A stretch of 64,000 nucleotides of DNA, taken from NCBI GenBank assembly GCA_034927685.1, contig JAYFPO010000013.1, forward strand, positions 1-64,000, written 5' to 3'. Positions within the stretch are counted from its first letter, which is position 1. Every line of letters starts with the position of its first letter. A program made the position numbers and the translations under genes. Below the pieces are notes generated by a model, which saw nothing but the letters and a program-made list of their open reading frames with translations, was not told the DNA's origin and did no database searches. Below, piece after piece: positions 23,208-33,800 of this stretch. Source of the stretch: RGIG3159 sp034927685. Lineage in GTDB: Bacteria; Bacillota; Clostridia; Oscillospirales; Oscillospiraceae.

Positions 23208-24434
23208 ATGAAACAGACACTCTGGTGCAAAAACTATGTGCTTTTGACCGTCGCCACGGTGCTCGGCGCGATGGGCGGCATCGCCGGCAGTTTCGCGCTA
23301 TCCTTTCTGGTCTACGACGAGACCGGCAGCACGTTGGCGGCGGCGATTCTGATCGCCATTCAGGTGGTGCCGAATTTTCTCATCCCTCTGTTGGCTTCGC
23401 CGCTGATGGATCGCCTGCCGCGCAAGCCGGTGCTGGTGGCGGGCGACGCGCTGAACGGCCTGCTCTACGGTCTCGCGGGGATTTATCTGCTGAACTTCAA
23501 ATTTTCCTATGCAGGCTACCTGTTCTTCTCTCTGCTGCTCGCCAGCCTCTCCGCCTTTGACAGCCTTGCCTATGACAGCATCTTCCCAAAGTTGATTCCC
23601 GCGGGCTTTGAGGAAAAGGGCTACACCGTCTCCGGCATGATTTATCCGGTGATACAGGTCGTCATGATGCCGGTGGCCGCATGGCTGCTGGGCGCAATCG
23701 GCGTTGGCTGGATCCTGCTCTCCCAGGCCGCGCTCTCCCTGCTGGCGGCCGCCATAGAAAACGGCATCCGGGTCGCGGAGGAAAACCGTCTGCGGGGTGC
23801 GCACTTCTCCTTCCGCGTCTGGCTCGGCGATCTGCGCGAGGCTGCGGCCTATCTGAAACAGGAGAAGGGCCTGCAGAGCATCTACGCCTATATGGCCGTG
23901 ACCAACGGTGTCTCCGGCGGCTACGGCCCGATTTTGGTTGCCTTTTTCCGCACCGCGCCGGGGTTTACGGTCACCATGTATTCTTTTTTCTCCATGGCGG
24001 AGTTTGCCGGGCGCTCCATCGGCGGCCTGCTGCACTACCATGTCAAAATCCCGGAGCAAAAGCGGTTTTCCTTCGCGTTTCTGGTCTACCAGACCTATGA
24101 GCTGATGGACGTCATCCTGCTCTGGCTCCCCTACCCGCTGATGCTGGCAAATCGGGCCGTCTGCGGCTTTCTCGGCATTCAGAGCGCCACGATGCGGCAG
24201 ACCGCGGTCCAGCGCCATCTGCGCGAGGAGTTCCGCGCGCGCGTGAACGCGTTTGAAACCATGGTGCTCTCGGCGGGCTATGGGCTGCTGGCGCTCGCCG
24301 TCGGCGCTCTGGGCGAAGTGATGGACTACCGCCTCTGCCTGACGGTCTGCGGCCTGTTTGCCTCGGCCTGCTGCTGGGCGACCATCTGGCGCGGCCGCAG
24401 CGCCGTCCGCGAGGTCTACAATGCAGATTCCTGA
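23208..24434 (+). CDS. Major facilitator superfamily transporter
   Basis: A 408-residue polytopic protein with about twelve hydrophobic segments in two halves, separated by a charged loop around residues 190-215. It fits the MFS_3/MFS_1 drug-type exporters: a first helix with LLTVATVLGAMGGIAG, and the helix 2-3 loop SPLMDRLPRKPVLVAGD, the MFS signature D-R-x-x-R-K. The substrate is unknown; efflux of a drug or of a peptide is possible. I start at 23208 because AAAGGAGG lies eight bases before it. It follows the RRNPP-like regulator by 93 bases on the same strand without a terminator, so co-transcription is likely. Confidence 0.85.
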   Translation: MKQTLWCKNYVLLTVATVLGAMGGIAGSFALSFLVYDETGSTLAAAILIAIQVVPNFLIPLLASPLMDRLPRKPVLVAGDALNGLLYGLAGIYLLNFKFSYAGYLFFSLLLASLSAFDSLAYDSIFPKLIPAGFEEKGYTVSGMIYPVIQVVMMPVAAWLLGAIGVGWILLSQAALSLLAAAIENGIRVAEENRLRGAHFSFRVWLGDLREAAAYLKQEKGLQSIYAYMAVTNGVSGGYGPILVAFFRTAPGFTVTMYSFFSMAEFAGRSIGGLLHYHVKIPEQKRFSFAFLVYQTYELMDVILLWLPYPLMLANRAVCGFLGIQSATMRQTAVQRHLREEFRARVNAFETMVLSAGYGLLALAVGALGEVMDYRLCLTVCGLFASACCWATIWRGRSAVREVYNADS

Positions 24435-24457
24435 TATGACTCCTCCGCAAACGAGAC

Positions 24458-24493
24458 AAAACCTGCTGCAAGCCAAAACTTGCAGCAGGTTTT
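24458..24493. terminator. Bidirectional terminator between MFS transporter and rpsU
   Basis: A perfect 14-bp stem, AAAACCTGCTGCAA (24458-24471) with its complement (24480-24493), flanked by A and T runs so that it can serve both converging genes. Inner stem CTGCAA/TTGCAG. Confidence 0.88.
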
Positions 24494-24516
24494 ATTACGT
24501 TGTAAGGGAGAGAGAG

Positions 24517-24702
24517 TTAATAGAATCTCTTCTTGTTGTTCTTACGGGCGGCTTCAGACTTCTGCTTCCGCTTCAGGCTGGGGCTGACGTAATGTTCTCT
24601 CTTCTTGACCTCAGCGATGACGCCGGCCTTGGCGCAGCTACGCTTGAATCTCTTCAGAGCACTTTCCAAGGATTCATTTTCCTTGACGTGAACTTCAGAC
24701 AT
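24517..24702 (-). CDS. rpsU: 30S ribosomal protein S21
   Basis: A 61-residue basic protein, matching S21: SEVHVKENESLESALKRFKR at the N-terminus, SCAKAGVIAEVKKREHY in the middle, and a Lys/Arg tail ending NNKKRFY. S21 joins the small subunit near the anti-Shine-Dalgarno region of 16S rRNA. The ATG at 24702 follows GGAGGGAAAT. It has a perfect consensus promoter of its own just after leuS, as expected for an abundant ribosomal protein, and ends at a shared terminator. Confidence 0.97.
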   Translation of the reverse strand: MSEVHVKENESLESALKRFKRSCAKAGVIAEVKKREHYVSPSLKRKQKSEAARKNNKKRFY

Positions 24703-24772
24703 CGATTTCCCTCCCTCCGGCGCATCCGGCTTGATCCTGGATGCTTTCAGGGCCACATAAATGGCTTCCATT

Positions 24773-24801
24773 ATTATAGGGTTCGTATGCGGGATTGTCA
24801 A
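24773..24801 (-). promoter_or_regulatory. Consensus promoter of rpsU
   Basis: TTGACA (24801-24796) and TATAAT (24778-24773) on the minus strand with exactly 17 bases between: a perfect sigma-A promoter, starting right after the leuS stop. The leader is about 65 bases. Confidence 0.92.
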
Positions 24802-24816
24802 GTAATATTTATCCGC

Positions 24817-27240
24817 TTATCCCTTCACGATCAGGTTAATCAGCTTGTTTTTGATGTGAATCACCTTGACAATCTGCCTGCCCTCGCAGAGCCGCTGAAT
24901 TTTCTCATTTTCCAGAGCTGCCGCGACCACGGCGTCCTGATCGGAGTCCACGGGAACCACGACGGTGCCCTTCAGCTTGCCAAGCACCTGCACGGCCATT
25001 TCGACGCTCTGGTCGATGGTCTTGCTCTCGTCCCAGTCGGGCCACGCAGCCTGACAGGCCATTTGTCCCTCCAGGGCAGCAAATCCCAGATTCTCCCACA
25101 TTTCTTCCACAATGTGCGGCGCAAACGGGCTGAGCAGCAGCAGCAGCATCTTCATATCGCCGCGGCTGCAGCCGTTCTGATAGAATTCGTTGACCATGGT
25201 CATCAACGCGGAGATTGCCGTGTTCATCTTCAATTCGTCGATGTCGAGCGTGACTTTACGAATTGTTTTATGGATGATCGACTCGTTTTTGGCGGAAACT
25301 TCCAGCCCGTCCGTGCAGCTCTCGGCCAGATTCCAGCAGCGGTCCAGAAACCGCTTGGAGCCTTTTACCGCCTCGTTGGACCAGGAGACCGCCTTTTCAA
25401 AGTCGCCGATGAACATGATATGCAGCCGCATGGTGTCGGTGCCGTACTGGTCGACGATGTCGTTCGGGTTGACCACGTTGCCGCGGGACTTCGACATCTT
25501 CTCGCCGCCCTCGCCCAAAATCATGCCATGGCTGGTGCGCTTCTGATAGGGCTCCTTGGTGGGCACCACGCCGATGTCATAGAGGAACTTATGCCAGAAT
25601 CGGCTGTAGAGCAGGTGCAGCGTGGTGTGCTCCATGCCGCCGTTGTACCAGTCCACAGGACTCCAGTAGTCGAGGGCCTCCCGGGAGGCCAGCGCGTGGT
25701 CGTTGTGGGGGTCCATGTACCGGAGGAAGTACCAGCTCGATCCGGCCCACTGGGGCATGGTGTCGGTCTCGCGCTTCGCGGGGCCGCCGCAATGGGGGCA
25801 TGTGGTATTGACCCAGTCGGTCATTTTGGAAAGCGGGCTCTCGCCGTCGTCCGTCGGCTCATAGCTCTCCACCATGGGCAGCACCAGCGGCAGCTCGGAC
25901 TCGGGGACCGGGACCCAGCCGCACTTCGGGCAGTTTACCAGCGGAATTGGCTCGCCCCAGTAGCGCTGCCGGGAGAACACCCAGTCGCGCAGCTTAAAGT
26001 TGACCTTCTCCTCGCCGAGCCCCTGCTCGGCGATCCACTGTTTCATGACCGGAATCGCGTCCTTGACGGTCAGGCCGTTGAGAAAACCGGAGTTTACCAT
26101 AATCCCGGTGTCGTCCTTCAGGGTAAAGGCTTCCTTCTCGATGTCGCCGCCCCGGACCACCTCGACAATCTCGCAGCCGAACTTTTTGGCGAACTCCCAG
26201 TCTCGGGTATCGTGGGCCGGAACGGCCATAATGGCGCCGGTGCCGTAAGTCACAAGGACATAGTCGGAGATGAATATGGGGATTTGCCTGCCCGTCACGG
26301 GATTGACGGCCTCAATGCCCTGAACCCGCACGCCGGTCTTTTCCTTGCTCAGCTCCGCGCGCTCGAAATCGGACTTGCGGGCAGCGGCGTCCACATAGGC
26401 TGCCACCTCGTCCCAGTTTTCAATCTTGTCCTTCCACTGCTGCACAAAAGGGTGCTCCGGCGCGATGACCATATAGGTCGCGCCGAAGAGCGTGTCACAG
26501 CGAGTGGTGTAGACCTTCAGGCTGTCGCTCGCGGTGGTTTTAAAGTTGATTTCCACGCCGGTAGAGCGGCCGATCCAGTTTCTCTGCTGGATTTTGACCC
26601 GCTCGATGTAGTCCACGTCGTCCAGATCATCGATCAGCCGCTGGGCGTAGGCAGTAATTTTCAGCATCCACTGGCTCTTCTCCTTGCGGATGACCGCGCT
26701 GCCGCAGCGCTCGCAGACGCCGTCGACAACCTCCTCGTTGGCAAGGACGCACTTGCAGGAGGTGCACCAGTTCACGGGCATGGTGGTCTTATAGGCCAGC
26801 CCGTTTTTGAAAAGCTGCAGGAATATCCACTGGGTCCACTTGTAGTAGCTGGGATCGGTGGTATCGACGCAGCGGTCCCAGTCGAAGGAGTAGCCCAACA
26901 TTTTGAGCTGCTTTTTAAAGTTTTCAATGTTGTTCTTTGTGACGATCGCGGGATGAATGTGGTTCTTGATGGCATAGTTCTCCGTCGGCAGGCCGAAGGC
27001 GTCAAAGCCGATGGGAAACAGCACGTTATACCCCTGCATCCGCTTTTTGCGGCAGATGATATCCATGGCCGTAAATGGCCGTGGATGGCCCACATGGAGG
27101 CCCTGGCCGGAAGGGTATGGGAACTCAATGAGCCCGTAAAACTTCTCCCTGGTCTTGTCGCCTGTGACGGCGGCAAAGGGCTTTTGCTCCTCCCAGACCT
27201 TCTGCCACTTCTGCTCGATGCGCGTAAAATCGTACTTCAT
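24817..27240 (-). CDS. leuS: Leucyl-tRNA synthetase
   Basis: Charges tRNA-Leu. The 807-residue length is normal for bacterial LeuRS. The HIGH-type motif is PYPSGQGLHVGHPR, with a CTSCKCVLANEEV zinc-type segment after about 165 residues. The CP1 editing domain includes YTTRCDTLFGATYMVIAPEH and an AVPAHDTRDWEFAKKF site with the editing Asp. The KMSKS motif is GEKMSKSRGN, followed by the anticodon-binding and C-terminal domains. The ATG at 27240 follows AGAGGAGAG and gives the standard MKYDFTRIEQKWQ opening. No T-box leader is present; it is read with rsfS from upstream. Confidence 0.97.
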   Translation of the reverse strand: MKYDFTRIEQKWQKVWEEQKPFAAVTGDKTREKFYGLIEFPYPSGQGLHVGHPRPFTAMDIICRKKRMQGYNVLFPIGFDAFGLPTENYAIKNHIHPAIVTKNNIENFKKQLKMLGYSFDWDRCVDTTDPSYYKWTQWIFLQLFKNGLAYKTTMPVNWCTSCKCVLANEEVVDGVCERCGSAVIRKEKSQWMLKITAYAQRLIDDLDDVDYIERVKIQQRNWIGRSTGVEINFKTTASDSLKVYTTRCDTLFGATYMVIAPEHPFVQQWKDKIENWDEVAAYVDAAARKSDFERAELSKEKTGVRVQGIEAVNPVTGRQIPIFISDYVLVTYGTGAIMAVPAHDTRDWEFAKKFGCEIVEVVRGGDIEKEAFTLKDDTGIMVNSGFLNGLTVKDAIPVMKQWIAEQGLGEEKVNFKLRDWVFSRQRYWGEPIPLVNCPKCGWVPVPESELPLVLPMVESYEPTDDGESPLSKMTDWVNTTCPHCGGPAKRETDTMPQWAGSSWYFLRYMDPHNDHALASREALDYWSPVDWYNGGMEHTTLHLLYSRFWHKFLYDIGVVPTKEPYQKRTSHGMILGEGGEKMSKSRGNVVNPNDIVDQYGTDTMRLHIMFIGDFEKAVSWSNEAVKGSKRFLDRCWNLAESCTDGLEVSAKNESIIHKTIRKVTLDIDELKMNTAISALMTMVNEFYQNGCSRGDMKMLLLLLSPFAPHIVEEMWENLGFAALEGQMACQAAWPDWDESKTIDQSVEMAVQVLGKLKGTVVVPVDSDQDAVVAAALENEKIQRLCEGRQIVKVIHIKNKLINLIVKG

Positions 27241-27250
27241 GCTCTCTCCT

Positions 27251-27610
27251 CTATTCCCCTTTGATCTGCGGCAGGGCCACGGGCTTGGCGTCGCTCCAGA
27301 GTCTCTCCAGATCATAGAACTTTCTTGTTTCGCCGGTAAACACATGGACCACCAGACAGCCGAAATCCAGCAGCACCCAAGTATCGCTGCGACGGCCCTC
27401 CCGCCGGAGCGCCGGCTCGTCGATCGCGTCCATGGCCGCCTCCACCGCGTCGCACAGGGTTTTGACGTGGGTATTGGAAGTAGCGGTGCAGATCAGAAAA
27501 TAGTCTGCCAGCACGGAAATATCCGAAATTTCCAGCAGCTTCAGATCGAGACCCTTCTTATTGTCAAGTGCCTGCGCTGCGACGAGCGCCATTTCTTTTG
27601 CTGTTTTCAT
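27251..27610 (-). CDS. rsfS: Ribosomal silencing factor RsfS (Iojap)
   Basis: Binds ribosomal protein L14 and blocks subunit joining when nutrients are short. The 119-residue protein shows the family landmarks: LKLLEISDISVLADYFLI with the conserved Asp, CTATSNTHVKTLCDAV, and WVLLDFGCLVVHVFTGETR with the VHVF strand. It overlaps the nadD-yqeK gene by 4 bases and precedes leuS by 10. nadD-yqeK-rsfS is a widely conserved order in Firmicutes. Confidence 0.95.
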   Translation of the reverse strand: MKTAKEMALVAAQALDNKKGLDLKLLEISDISVLADYFLICTATSNTHVKTLCDAVEAAMDAIDEPALRREGRRSDTWVLLDFGCLVVHVFTGETRKFYDLERLWSDAKPVALPQIKGE

Positions 27611-28839
27611 TGATTCACCTCAGTTTTTTTATCACTTTCCGGCAAAGACTGCCGGTTCTGTTCTTCCCAGCGGAGCGCAGCCAGCGAGTCCGGATGCAGC
27701 AAGTCTCCCCTGCCCTCCACATACGCTACGGTGCGCCGCAGCGCCATCTGCATGGCCCTGTCCAGGTCCTCCATGGCCGCGGCGCGCAGCGTGGTGACGC
27801 CGGGAAACACTCGGCCCAGCTCGACCAGATCCGCCAGATAGACGATCTTCTCGAGCGTGGTCATCCCTGCCCTGCCGGTGGTGTGCCAGCGGATCGCACC
27901 GCAGATTTTCTCGTTCTCCCCAAATATCCGCTCCGCCGCCGCGGCGCCGGTGATCGCGTGGAGCAGCTTTTCGTTTTTTGCGCTGAACTGATCCAAAATT
28001 ATAGCATATTTCGCGCATAATAGCAACTGCTCTCTGCCGTACAGGGCCTTTGTCACATCGTGGAGAATCCCCGCTCTGGCAGCGTCCTCCACGCTTTCGC
28101 CATATCGCGCCGCCAACCGCCGCGCCATCTGGCAGCAGCCCTCGGCATGAGCGACCCGCGATGGCTTATGCAAAGACAGGCTGGCCGACCGCAGCGCCTC
28201 AAAGGGCAAATTTTTCAGATCCCCACCGGCACGGTAGAGGCCGAGGCGGAGGATTTCCCCATAGACCGCCTCCGGCACCTCCGTCTCCCCTGCGCCGAGG
28301 CATAAAAGCCGCCGCACGGAAGAGGAGGAGACATCGTAAATCTCGTTCTGCAGCAGCGTCACCCGGGCGGAAAATTTCCGCTCCAGCATCGCCTTTTGCC
28401 GCAGCACCGCCTCCCGCTCCTCCGGGTCCGGCTCCCGCCGAAAGGCCATGGCCAGTTCAACGCAGGCGCAGATGCGCTCCGGGTCCCGCCACCGGTCAAA
28501 GGAGAGAAACATGTCCGTCCCCATCAGCAGGTAGAGTTCGTCTCCGGGGTACTCGCGCCGCAGCTTCTCCACGGTCTCCGCCGTATAGCTCTTCCCCTCG
28601 CGGTGCAGCTCCATGTCGGAGACCTCCGCGAATGGCAGGTCACGCACCGCCAGCGCGCAGAGACGCAGCCGCGTTTCCGGGTCCGGCGACCCGACCGGCA
28701 GCGTTTTATGGGGCGGCACCGAGCCTGGGATCAGCAGCACCCGGTCCAGCAGCAAGCCCTCGGCAAACGCGCGGGCAGCCAGCACATGGCCCCGGTGAGG
28801 CGGGTTGAAGGTGCCGCCGTAGATGCCGATTCTGGCCAT
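27607..28839 (-). CDS. nadD: NadD-YqeK fusion: nicotinate-nucleotide adenylyltransferase plus HD-domain Ap4A hydrolase
   Basis: A 410-residue fusion of two enzymes usually encoded side by side. Residues 1-205 are NadD, which makes deamido-NAD from NaMN and ATP: GIYGGTFNPPHRGHVL with the HxGH motif, LLMGTDMFLSFDRW, and the SSSSVRRLL (ISSTxxR-type) motif. Residues about 213-395 are YqeK: HKPSRVAHAEGCCQMARRLA, then GILHDVTKAL with the HD pair, then AIRWHTTGRAGMTTLEKIVYLAD. YqeK proteins cleave diadenosine tetraphosphate symmetrically. The junction near 205-212 is short and both active sites look intact. No stop or frame change occurs between them, so the fusion is real in this sequence. Confidence 0.93.
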   Translation of the reverse strand: MARIGIYGGTFNPPHRGHVLAARAFAEGLLLDRVLLIPGSVPPHKTLPVGSPDPETRLRLCALAVRDLPFAEVSDMELHREGKSYTAETVEKLRREYPGDELYLLMGTDMFLSFDRWRDPERICACVELAMAFRREPDPEEREAVLRQKAMLERKFSARVTLLQNEIYDVSSSSVRRLLCLGAGETEVPEAVYGEILRLGLYRAGGDLKNLPFEALRSASLSLHKPSRVAHAEGCCQMARRLAARYGESVEDAARAGILHDVTKALYGREQLLLCAKYAIILDQFSAKNEKLLHAITGAAAAERIFGENEKICGAIRWHTTGRAGMTTLEKIVYLADLVELGRVFPGVTTLRAAAMEDLDRAMQMALRRTVAYVEGRGDLLHPDSLAALRWEEQNRQSLPESDKKTEVNQ

Positions 28840-28845
28840 ATGTGC

Positions 28846-29319
28846 TCAGTCCTCCTGACGGTATTTCCTCTGCCGGTTCCGTTCAACGGACGCCTGAATG
28901 GCGGTTTGTTTGAAGTGTTCGTTCTTTTGCTCCCGCTCCAGCCGTGCTTGTTTCCTGCGGCGCTGGATCCCGGCGCGGACTGGATTGTAGGCAGCGGCTT
29001 TTTTCTTCTCCCGGTTTTCCCGGGCCGCTTTTTCCTGCGCCGCCAGCGCCAGCTTTTTCGACTTGCGATAGAGCACGAATTTGGAGCCGACCACCTGAAT
29101 GCCGTCCGCGCCAGTTTTCGCGCAAATCGCTTCGCATGCCTCGCGGGCAGACAGCACTGCCGTCTCCAGCACGCGACCCTTAACCAGTTCCCGGGACTCC
29201 AATTGTTTTTCTGCCTCGGCGATCACCTGTTCGGTGACGCCTCCTTTCCCCACCATCAGCGTGGTGTCCAGACCGTTTGCTCTGGTGCGGAACTCCGCTC
29301 GCTCTTTGCTTGTCAGCAT
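28846..29319 (-). CDS. yhbY: YhbY/CRM-domain RNA-binding protein
   Basis: A 157-residue protein whose first 95 residues form a CRM domain: LTSKERAEFRTRANGLDTTL, the GxxG-type loop VGKGGVTEQV, then VLETAVLSAREACEAI and VVGSKFVLYRKSKK. YhbY relatives bind pre-50S ribosomes. Here a strongly charged tail of about 60 residues, rich in Arg, Lys, Glu and Gln, is added, roughly doubling the usual length. It is probably an additional RNA-binding or disordered region. It lies 3 bases after rdgB and 6 before nadD-yqeK. Confidence 0.9.
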   Translation of the reverse strand: MLTSKERAEFRTRANGLDTTLMVGKGGVTEQVIAEAEKQLESRELVKGRVLETAVLSAREACEAICAKTGADGIQVVGSKFVLYRKSKKLALAAQEKAARENREKKKAAAYNPVRAGIQRRRKQARLEREQKNEHFKQTAIQASVERNRQRKYRQED

Positions 29320-29322
29320 GGT

Positions 29323-29909
29323 TTACTCCTTTTCAAGCTGCCGCGCCAGCTCCCGCAGGGCGCGGGCTCTGTGCGAAATTTCATTTTTCCGTTCCGGCGG
29401 AAGCTCCGCCATGGTTTTGCCCTCCTCCGGCACATAAAACACCGGGTCGTAGCCGAAGCCGTTCTCCCCCCGGGGCGCGCGCAAGATCACGCCGGGACAT
29501 TCTCCCCTGGCCACCAGAGCCGTTCCATCCGGGCGCAGCACCGTAATGACAGAGACGAATTTCGCCGTCCGTTTCCCGTCCGGCACCGCTGCCAGTTCCC
29601 GCAGCAGGTATTCATACCGCTCCCGGTCGCTGTGACAGAGGTCTCCCCCGAACCGCGCGGAATAGACGCCCGGCGCACCGCCGAGCGCGTCCACCATGAG
29701 TCCCGAATCGTCGGCAATCGCCGTCATGCCGCTCTTCTCCATGACGGCCCGGGCCTTGAGCATGGAGTTTTCCTCAAACGTATCCCCGGTCTCCTCCACG
29801 TCGACGTCCAGCCCAAGCTCCGCTTCGAGGACAGGCTCCAATCCATATTGTGCCACAATTTGCTTGATTTCCCGCAGCTTGTGGAGATTTTTGCTGGCAA
29901 GCACCGCTT

Positions 29910-29913
<4 letters not shown>
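29323..29913 (-). CDS. rdgB: XTP/dITP diphosphatase (RdgB/HAM1)
   Basis: Removes non-canonical purine triphosphates such as dITP and XTP from the nucleotide pool. The 196-residue protein has the entire family pattern: VLASKNLHKLREIKQI at the start, ETGDTFEENSMLKARA, ADDSGLMVDALGGAPGVYSAR and GENGFGYDPVFYVPE, ending in the SHRARALREL helix. The ATG overlaps the stop of ftsY as ATGA, so translation is coupled. Confidence 0.96.
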
Positions 29914-30827
<914 letters not shown>

Positions 30828-30839
30828 GGACCCTACTCC

Positions 30840-33800
30840 TTATTCCGTAATTCCAAGCTGCTCGATCATCTGCTTCATGTCGAGATGCAGCATCTTGGAG
30901 ATGCCCTGCTCCTGCATGGTCACGCCGTACAGCGTGTCGGCCTCCTCCATGGTGCCGCGCCGGTGGGTCACCACGATGAACTGCGTCATCTTGCTGAGCG
31001 AGCGAAGGTAGGCGGCAAACCGCTCCACATTCCTATCGTCCAGCGCCGCGTCGATCTCGTCCAGCATACAGAAGGGCGTGGGCCGCACCTTCAGAATCGC
31101 AAAATACAGCGCGATGGCCACAAACGCTTTTTCTCCGCCGGAGAGCAGCGTGATGGTCTTGAGCTGCTTGCCGGGCGGCTGCACCCGGATTTCAATCCCG
31201 CATTCCAGCGGGTTTTCCGCGTCCTCAAGCTCCAGCGATCCCTTGCCGCCGCCAAACATCTCCGCGAACGTTTCGCCGAAGTACCGATTGATTTTGGAAA
31301 ACTCGCCCACAAAAATCGTAGTCATCTCTTTGGTAATGGAACGGACGATCTCCTCCAGATCTTTTTTGGAGGTCATCACGTCGTCCCGTTGCCCCGACAG
31401 ATATTCATAGCGCTCACTGACCCGGCTGAATTCCTCAATGGCGCCGAGATTTGGCGTGCCGAGCGCGGAAAGCTTCCGTTTCAGCTCGGCAATCCGGCGC
31501 TGCCCCTGGGCGGCGTTCTCCAGCACCGCCCGCTCGCTGGAGGCAGTGGAATAGGTCAGGCCGTAGGTATCCCACAGTTTGTCGATGATCTGCTTCTCCT
31601 CCATCTCGGCGGAGAGCTTTTTCTGTTCCAGACGGGCGCTTTCGCGCTCCATCCCCAAAATATCCTTGTTTTTTTCCTGGGCGCCGCGCTCTGAGCGGGT
31701 CTTTTCCGCCTCGGCGGCCATTCGGTCACGGGTCAGCGCGGAAAGCGCCTCGCGCAGCCGCGTCCCCTGTGCGGACTCCGTCTGTTTTTGTGTCGCCAGT
31801 GCCGCGAGCCGCTCTCCCAGAGACGCGTTGTCGCGCGCATAGCCGTCGATCAGCGCTTCCTTCTGCTGCCGGTCGCCCTGCATTTGCCCCTGCAGCTGCT
31901 GGAGCTGCAGGATGCTCTCCCGGGCGCTTTTTGCCTCGGTCTCGGCGGAGGTCTGCTCCAGGCGGAGCTTCTGCATCTGCTCCGTCAGGGCCTTGGCCTG
32001 GCCGGCGGTCTCCGACTGGTCCAGCTCCAGCGCGGCGGCGCTCTGAGACGTCTCGGCGATCTGCTGCTCCAGCAGCGCCGCCTGCGCCCGCCGCTCCACG
32101 GCGCTTCGCTGCTCTGCGTTCAACCGCGTCGTAATCCCGGCCGCTTCCCGCTCATCGGACTGCACCACGCCTTCCACGGTCTCCAGCAGCACGCTGTTGT
32201 GGCGGAAGTCTCCCTCCAGCCGCAGCGCCTTGTCCTCGGCCTCGCGGAGCTGCGCAGAGGCCATGGACCTCTCGTACCGGACCTCCTCCGCGCCGCGTGC
32301 GGCATCCTGCAGCGCTTTTTTTTGCTCCTCGAGCTGCTCCTGCTCCGCTTGGAGCTGCTTTTTCAGCGCTTCCAGCTCGTTGGCGCGGGACAAAATGCCC
32401 GCGCTTTTCGAGGCGGAGCCGCCGGTCATGGAGCCGCCCATATTCAGAATCTGGCCGTCCAGCGTAACGATCCGAAACCGGTTGCCATATTGTTTTGCCA
32501 TGGCAATCGCGCAGTCCAGATCCTCCGCGACGACAGTTCTGCCCAGCAGATTCAGCAGAATTTCCCGGTACTGCGCATCGCAGCGCACCAGCTCGGACGC
32601 GACGCCGAGGAAGCCCGGTATCTCTTCGAGTCCCCGCTCCTGCAGGGTTCTCCCCCGGATGACGCTGATGGGCAAAAACGTGGCTCTGCCGCCGTCCCGC
32701 CGCTTCAGCAGGTTGATGGCAGCCTTGCCGTCCTGCTCGTCGGAGACGACGATCTGCTGCATCGCCGCCCCGAGGGCGGTCTCGATGGCCACCGAATAGG
32801 CATTCTCGGTACGGATCAGCTTGGAGACCGGCCCGTGGACGCCCCGCAGCGCACCCTTTTCCTTCTCCTGCATGACGATGCGGACCGCCTTGGAAAAGCC
32901 CTCATAGTCCCGCTCCATCTCCGTCAGCAGATGAATCCTGGACTGCAGTGTGTCCCGCCGGATGGCGCGCTGGTTGACTTGCTGCTGCAGGGCGTCGTGG
33001 CGCTCCTCCCGGCTTTTGAGCCGCATTTCGTAGCCGGAAATCATATTGTTCGCGGCGGTCACGTCGTCCTTCGCATCCGCCAGGTCCCGCTTGCACTGCA
33101 TTTGCTGCGCCCGCAGTTCCTCACTGCGGCGCTTCGCCTGCCGCAGCTCTTCCGAAACGGTGTCCAACCGTTCGCCCGCTTCCTGCGCCGCCGCCTCCGA
33201 TGAGGCGGCCTCCGCGGTGCGCTGCGCCAATTGGGAACGCAAATCGCCAAGACGCTTCTGCAGGGAGAGATATTCCCGGGCGATCCCCTCTCCGGACTGG
33301 GCCAGTGTCTGAGCCTGTCCGTCCAGCTCCTCCATCTGCGCCGCCAACCGCGCCGCGCCGCTTTGCAGTGCCGCGATGCGGTCCTCGCTCTTCGCGATCT
33401 GCTCCTGCAAGCCGCTGGCACGACTCTCCTGCTCGGAGAGCTCTGCGCGGACTCGCTCCATATTGACGCGATTGTTCTCCTCCGTGGCCTCCAGAACATT
33501 TCCCTCTCCGGTGAGCCGCTGCAGCCGGCCGTCGGACTCGCCGATCTCAGCACGCTTTTGCTCCATGGCCTCATCGAATCCGTGCACGATGCCCGCCAAC
33601 TCCTCGGCCTTCCGATAAAGCGCGTCCAGCGCCTCATGCTCCTGCGCCAGAATGAACCCGGCGGAATTGTAATCCTCCTCAACCTTCTGCTTTGCGGTGC
33701 TCAGCCTATCCAGTGCGTCCAGCCAGACCGCCACCTCGACGCCCTTCAGTTCGTCCTTGAGCGCCAGATATTTTCTTGCCTTTTCCGCCTGCTCCCGCAG

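Noticed and set aside
24358..27264. A 968-codon open frame on the plus strand opposite leuS, and similar long frames opposite smc, topA, the binding lipoprotein and the hydrogenase
   Set aside because: These mirror real genes on the other strand. In GC-rich DNA the complementary frames stay open by codon bias. They show no domain pattern, ribosome site or promoter.
27241..28839. Possible T-box leader controlling leuS
   Set aside because: leuS follows rsfS by only 10 bases. There is no leader with the T-box sequence or a specifier hairpin, so it is expressed as part of the operon.
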